Source: Rhodeus uyekii (lineage: Eukaryota; Chordata; Actinopteri; Cypriniformes; Acheilognathidae). From it: DNA of 64,000 nucleotides. Below are positions 58,477-64,000 of the stretch, piece after piece. Where the stretch lies: positions 62,001 through 126,000 of the forward strand of contig JAWRVZ010000602.1 of the NCBI GenBank assembly GCA_037043235.1, in the 5' to 3' direction. The notes beneath the pieces were generated by a model, which saw only the letters and a list, made by a program, of their open reading frames with translations, did not search any database and was not told the DNA's origin. The position numbers and the translations under genes were made by a program. Every line of letters starts with the position of its first letter. The first letter of the stretch is position 1.

Positions 58477-59765
58477 AATATAGCTGCTAGCAGCCATCAC
58501 GGGGCCAAGCGCAAGGAGGGCATTAAATGTCATGCCGACATGGCTGGCATCATCAGACCAACGGCAAAGAATCTAAAGAGATTTCAATATGACTTAAGTC
58601 TAAATGGCTGAAAAATCAACAATACGGTCTTTAGTATTTCGATTTAATGGTTTATCACATTCAACCAACAGGCAGCGCTGTAACCAAATTGTAGTGTCAA
58701 TTCATGTGGTACATTGAGAGTGTGGTGACATTGACACATGCAAAGTTTGCTTTCAATTGGGTAAACCATTGCTGACAGACCACTAAAGTCATGTGTTTGT
58801 TAAACATAGCATCTTATAAGAAAAATCGAAATGGCAGACGCTCAAAATGGCCGATATGGGAATATTTGGTATCACAGGACTCGGCATGACCCACTGGATC
58901 TAAAGAGACCAGTTTCATGATTTTTGGACAAAGCGTTCAGGAGTTATAATCAAAAATGACAGTTTTTCATATCTCCTGACCAGTAGGGGGCAGAGCGCCA
59001 AAACTCTGCAGGTAGCCTCAGACCATAATTGACATAACACACACCTAGTTTGGTCAGAAAAGGCAAATGCATTACGGAGATAAAGCCTCAATTTCATTTT
59101 AGCGACTATTACCTCAGATTCTTTTGTGAGTTATTCGTAAATGGTTTGACGAACCAACTTCCTTTATATATCGTTTTGTCCACATTGTCTGGAGATGATG
59201 TGGTTCAATTTTCGTGAAAATCGGACGAACGGCCTAGGAGGAGTTCGAAAAAGTAGGTTTTTCATAAAATTCAAAATGGCGGGAAAATTTTCATGACGGA
59301 AAATGACGTCATAGGGTGCAATTGAATCGTCTTGAGCCAAGGAATCAGTGGACAAAAGAATTTTGTTTCTAGGACATACGGTTCAAAAGTTATTTACATA
59401 AACGTGAGTGCAACTTTGGACAGTTGGTGGCGCTTTAGAGATTGAGTTAGAGACTTCAATTTTGCTATGGTCAATGATTGGACTGTCCTTTATGAGTGTG
59501 CCAACTTTTTTTCATTTTCCCGCTTACGGTTCTATGGGCTGTCATAGACTTCAATGGCAGAAGAAGAATAATAATAATAATAATAATAAGAACCGGAACA
59601 AAAACAATAGGTGCCTCCGCACCTTCGGTGCTTGGCCCCTAATAATAATAATAAGAACCGGAACAAAAACAATAGGTGCCTCCGCACCTTCGGTGCTTGG
59701 CCCCTAATAATAAGAACCGGAACAGAAACAATAGGTGCCTTCGCACCTTCGGTGCTTGGCCCCTA
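58477..59765 (+). repeat. F1 unit 39, short A type, three tails, twin of unit 28
   Basis: Sites are D 58980 (CCAGTAGGGGGC), CRE 59304 and M5 59424. The head has ACGGCAAAGAATC where unit 28 has ACGGCAGTAAGAATC. Confidence 0.92.
59588..59763 (+). repeat. F1 tail cluster, three copies
   Basis: Two tails have the common lead. The third has the GGAACAGAAACAAT lead and CTTC loop. Confidence 0.9.
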
Positions 59766-61671
59766 AATATAGCTGCTAGCAGCCATCACGGGGCCAAGCG
59801 CAAGGAGGTCATTAAATGTCATGCCGACATGGCTGGCATCATCAGACCAACGGCAGTAAGAATCTAAAGACACTTCAATATGACTTAAGTCTAAATGGCT
59901 GAAAAATCAACAACACGGTCTTTAGTAATTCGATTTAATGGTTTATCACGTTCAACCAACAGGCAGCGCTGTAACCAAATTGTAGTGTCAATTCATGTGG
60001 TACATTGAGAGTGTGGTGACATTGACACATGCAAAGTTTGCTTTCAATTGGGTAAACCATTGCTGACAGAGCACTAAAGTCATGTGTTTGTTAAACATAG
60101 CATCTTATAAGAAAAATCGAAATGGCAGACGCTCAAAATGGCCGATATGGGAAAATTTGGTATCACAGGGCTCGGCATGACCCACTGGATCTAAAGACAG
60201 CAGTTTCATGATTTTTAGACAAAGCGTTCAGGAGTTATAATCAAAAATGTCAGTTTTTTAATATCTCCTGACCACTAGGGGGCAGAGCGCCAAAACTCTG
60301 CAGGTAGCCTCAGATCATGATTGACATAACACACACCTAGTTTGGTCAGAAAACGCTAATGCGTTGCGGAGATAAAGCCTCAATTTCATTTTTGCGACCA
60401 TTACGTCGGATTCTTTCGCGAGTTATTCGTAAACTGTTTGACATATCAACTTTCTTTGGATAACTTTTTGTCAGGATGGTCTGGAGATGATGTGGTTTAA
60501 TTTTGGTGAAAATTGGACAAACGGTCTGGGAGGAGTTCGAAAAAGTAGGTTTTTAAAGAAAAACAACATGGTGGACAAGAAGTTTGGCCGACTATGACAA
60601 ATTTGGTATCTATGTTCTTGGTTTGACCCAAGGAACGTACAAAGATAATTTGTTTTACCATAGGTTAACGCACTCAAAAGTTATTAGCATATTTGTAAAT
60701 TTGGTTATAATTTTTGACCACAAGGGGGTGCTGCCTCGAAACTTTTTGAGTCGTATCAAGGTTAGGTGCCGAAGACACATATTGAGTTTCGTAATGATAC
60801 GCCAATATCTTTGTTAAATATAGCAATTTATGACAATATTCAAAATGGCCGACGCTCAAAATGGCCGATATGGGAAAATTTGGTATCGCACGACTCGGCA
60901 TGATGCACTGAATCTAAAGAGACCAGTTTTATTATTTTTGGCCAAAGCGTTCAGAAGTTATAAGCAAATATTTAACTTTTTCATATCTCCTGACCACTAG
61001 GGGGCACAGCGCCAAAACTCTGCAGGTAGCCTCAGATCATGATTGACATAACACACACCTAGTTTGGTCAGAAAACGCTAATGCGTTGCGGAGATAAAGC
61101 CTCAATTTCATTTTTGCGACCATTACGTCGGATTCTTTCGCGAGTTATTCGTAAACTGTTTGACATATCAACTTTCTTTGGATAACTTTTTGTCCACATG
61201 GTCTGGAGATGATGTGGTTCAATTTTCGTTGAAATCGGAAAAACGGCCTAGGAGGAGTTTGAAAAAGTAGGTTTTTCATAAAATTCAAAATGGCGGGAAA
61301 AATTTCATGACGGAAAATGACGTCATAGGGTGCAATCGAATCGTCTTGAGCCAAGGAATCAGTGGACATAAGAATTTTGTTTCTAGGTCATACGGTTCAA
61401 AAGTTATTAGCATAAACGTTAGTTCAACTTTGGACAGTTGGTGGCGCTAGAGATATTGAGTTAGAGACTTCAAATTTGTTATGGTCAATGATTGGACTGT
61501 CTTTAATGAGTGTGCCAACTTTTTTTCATTTTCCCGCTTACGGTTCTATGGGCTGTCATAGACTCCCATGGCGGAAGAAGATGAAGAATAATAATAAGAA
61601 CCGGAACAGAAACAATAGGTGCCTTCGCACCTTCGGTGCTTGGCCCCTAATAATAATAATAAATATAGCTG
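59766..61671 (+). repeat. F1 unit 40, long A type, one tail, twin of unit 27
   Basis: Sites are D 60272, M3 60718, D 60994, CRE 61318 and M5 61438. The order of twins is reversed here: 39 then 40 correspond to 28 then 27. Confidence 0.92.
61596..61647 (+). repeat. F1 tail, single
   Basis: GGAACAGAAACAAT lead with CTTC loop, like the tail at the window start. An AAT run leads to the next head. Confidence 0.9.
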
Positions 61672-62755
61672 CTAGCAGCCATCACGGGGCCAAGCGCAAG
61701 GAGGGCATTAAATGTCATGCCGACATGACTGGCATCATCAGACCAACGGCAGTAAAAATCTAAAGACATTTCAATATGACTTAAGTCTAAATGGCTGAAA
61801 AACCAACAATACGGTCTTTAGCAATTCGATTTAATGGTTTATCGCATTCAACCAACAGGCAGCGCTGTAACCAAATTGTAGTGTGTGGTACATTGAGAGT
61901 GTGGTGACATTGACACATGCAAAGTTTGCTTTCAATTGGGTAAACCATTGCTGACAGAGCACTAAAGTCAAGTGTTTGTTAAACATAGCATCTTATAAGA
62001 AAAATCGAAATGGCAGACGCTCAAAATGGCCGATATGGGAATATTTGGTATCACAGGACTCGGCATGACCCACTGGATCTAAAGAGACCAGTTTCATGAT
62101 TTTTGGCCAAAGGGTTCAGAAGTTATAAGCAAAAAAGTCAGTTTTTGATAACTCCTGACCACTAGGGGTCACAGCGCCAAAACTCTGCAGGTAGCCTCAA
62201 ACCATGATTGACATAACACACACCTAGTTTGGTCAGAAAAGGCTAATGCATTGGGGAGATAAAGCCTCAATTTCATTTTGGCGACTTTTACCTCAGATTC
62301 TTTCGCGAGTTATTCGTAAACGGTTTGACGAATCAACTTTCTTTATATATCGTTTTGTCCACATTGTCGGAAGATGATGTGGTTCAATTTTCGTGAACAT
62401 CGGACGAACGGCCTAGGAGGAGTTCGACAAAGTAGGTTTTTCATAAAATTCAAAATGGCGGGAAAATTTTCATGACGGAAAATGACGTCATAGGGTGCAA
62501 TCGAATCGTCTTGAGCCAAGGAATCAGTGGACAAAAGAATTTTGTTTCTAGGACATACGGTTCAAAAGTTATTTACGTAAACGTGAGTGCAACTTTGGAC
62601 AGTTGGTGGCGCTAGAGAGATTGAGTTAGAGACTTCAATTTTGCTATGGTCAATGATTGGACTGTCCTTAATGAGTGTGCCAACTTTTTTTCATTTTCCC
62701 GCTTACGGTTCTATGGGCTGTCATAGACTTCAATGGCAGAAGAAGAATAATAATA
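61672..62755 (+). repeat. F1 unit 41, short A type, no tail
   Basis: Sites are D 62159 (altered to CCACTAGGGGTC), CRE 62483 and M5 62603. The body is close to units 14, 18 and 31. Confidence 0.9.
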
Positions 62756-64000
62756 AATATAGCTGCAAGCAGCCATGACGGGGCCAAGCACAAAGAAGGC
62801 ATTAAATGTCATGCCGACATGGCTGGCAGCATCAGACAAACGGCAGGAAGCATCTAAAGACATTTCGATAGGACTTCAGTCTAAATTGCTGAAAAATCAT
62901 CAATACGGTCTTTAGTAATTCGATTTAACGGTTTATCACGTTTGACCAACAGGCAGCGCTGTAACCAAACTGATATGTCAAATCACGTGGTTTATCCAGA
63001 GTGAGGTGACAATGACACATGCAAAGTTTGGTGTCAATAGGGTAAAGCATTGCTGACATACTGCTTTAAAGTCATGTGTTTAAGCATAGCATTTCATGAC
63101 AAAATTCTAAATAGCTGACGCTCAAAATGGCCGATATGAGAAAATTTGGTATCGCAGGACTCGGCATGATGCACTGAATCTAAAGACAGCAGTTTCATGT
63201 TTTTTGGACAAAGCATTCAAGAGTTATAATCAAAAATGTCAGATTTTCATATCTCCTGACCACTAGGGGGCAGAGCGCCAAAACTCTGCAGGTAGCCTCA
63301 GATCATGATTGACATGACACACAGAAAGTTTGGTAAGAATACGCTAATGCGTTGTGGAGATATAGCCTCGCTTTATTTGGTGGCCATTTGGTCAAATTCG
63401 TTCGCAATTTTATCGAAACCTGTTTGACGAATCAACTTTATTTTAATAACTTTTTGTCAGCATGGTCTGAAGATGTTATGATTCAATTTTGGTGAAAATT
63501 GGACAAACGGTGTGGGAGGAGTTCGAAAAAGTAGGTTTTTGAAGAAAAACAACATGGCGGACAGGAAGTTTGGCCGACTATGACAAATTTGGTATCTGTG
63601 TTCTCGGTTTGACCCAAGGAACGTATAAAGATAATTTGTTTTACCATAGGTTAATGTATTCAAAAGTTATTAGCATATTTGTAAATTTGGTTACAACTTT
63701 TGACCACAAGGTGGCGCTGCCTCAGAACTTTTTGTGTCCTATTAGGCCCAGGTCCCGAAGACACATATCGAGTTTCGTAACGATACGCCAATGTGTTTGT
63801 TAAATATAGCAATTTATGACAAAATTCAAAATGGCCGACCCTCAAAATGGCCGATATGGGAAAATTTGGTATCGCACGACTCGGCATGATGCACTGAATG
63901 TAACGAGACCAGTTTTATGATTTTTGGTCGAAGCGTTCAGAAGTTCTAAGAAAATATTTCACATTTTCATATCTCCAGACCACTAGGGGGCAGAGCGCCA
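62756..64000 (+). repeat. F1 unit 42, long C-like type, cut by window end
   Basis: The head has GCTGCAAGCAGCCATGACGG with AAGCACAAAGAAGG. Sites are D 63260, M3 63704 and D 63980. The text follows units 4 and 7 but with many private differences, so it is an older relative. CRE, M5 and 3' end lie outside the window. Confidence 0.88.

Noticed and set aside
25834..61671. Assembly error as the full explanation of the array
   Set aside because: Some joins could be wrong, but units differ by many private bases, indels and mosaics, which duplicate contigs would not create. I keep misassembly only as a caution for the twin pairs.
1..64000. The many 60-112-codon reading frames
   Set aside because: They recur with each repeat on both strands, overlap each other, change length with microsatellite or tail number, and show no conserved domain or codon bias. 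Several run through the GAA, AAT or tail repeats. I report none as a gene.
1..64000. A CRISPR array
   Set aside because: Repeats are 0.7-2.0 kb long with no short repeat-spacer pattern, and the DNA is eukaryotic in character.

Overview
The window is one long tandem repeat array and holds no gene that I can support. It is AT-rich eukaryotic DNA. No reading frame exceeds 112 codons, and every frame simply recurs with the repeat, often in overlapping or opposite frames. The repeat style (AAT/GAA microsatellites, a short GC-rich terminal hairpin, vertebrate-type CTCF-like motifs) suggests a fish, probably a teleost. That is an inference from general familiarity with such repeats and was not checked.

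I divide the window into 42 head-to-tail copies of one family (here F1, all on the + strand), plus one related element of a second family (F2, 56222-58412). Each F1 unit starts with a head (AATATAGCTGC[T/A]AGCAGC, then GGGGCCAAGC). It then carries 1.5 to 2.5 turns of an internal cell of about 720 bp and a GAA/AAT microsatellite. Zero to three copies of a tail of about 52 bp follow, ending in hairpin GCACCTTCGGTGC and then GTGCTTGGCCCC. Unit boundaries are my convention, set at the AATATAGC of each head.

Names used in the entries: a D site is CCACTAGGGGGC-like. An M site is CCACAAGGTGGCGCTG-like (M3) or TTGGTGGCGCTAG-like (M5). M1 is the weaker first site in A and C heads, and D' is the first site in B heads. 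Both D and M resemble the CTCF consensus. CRE is TGACGTCA. Three layouts occur: long A or C units (about 1.8-2.0 kb, order M1-D-M3-D-M5), B units (about 1.5 kb, order D'-M3-D-M5) and short A units (about 1.1 kb, order M1-D-M5). M3 to D is 276 bp in all 22 cases, and D to M5 is 444 bp in every unit I measured.

Layout: 1-19.8 kb mixes A, B and C units; 19.8-28.9 kb is mostly A, long and short; 28.9-33.1 kb is short A; 33.1-42.6 kb is five long A units; 42.6-52.9 kb is nine short A units; 52.9-55.3 kb is a diverged long unit with about 500 bp of unrelated DNA; 55.3-58.5 kb is a truncated unit joined to the F2 element; 58.5-64.0 kb returns to F1 units and runs off the window. Nearly identical units lie 1.5 to 24.5 kb apart in scrambled order, and several units are mosaics, so the array is being actively homogenised and rearranged.

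The most interesting points are these. The two families have different terminal inverted repeats and hairpin arms, but each is internally complementary. There is a one-directional array of more than 100 CTCF-like motifs with fixed spacing. The F2 element keeps that spacing but carries the motifs in the opposite orientation.
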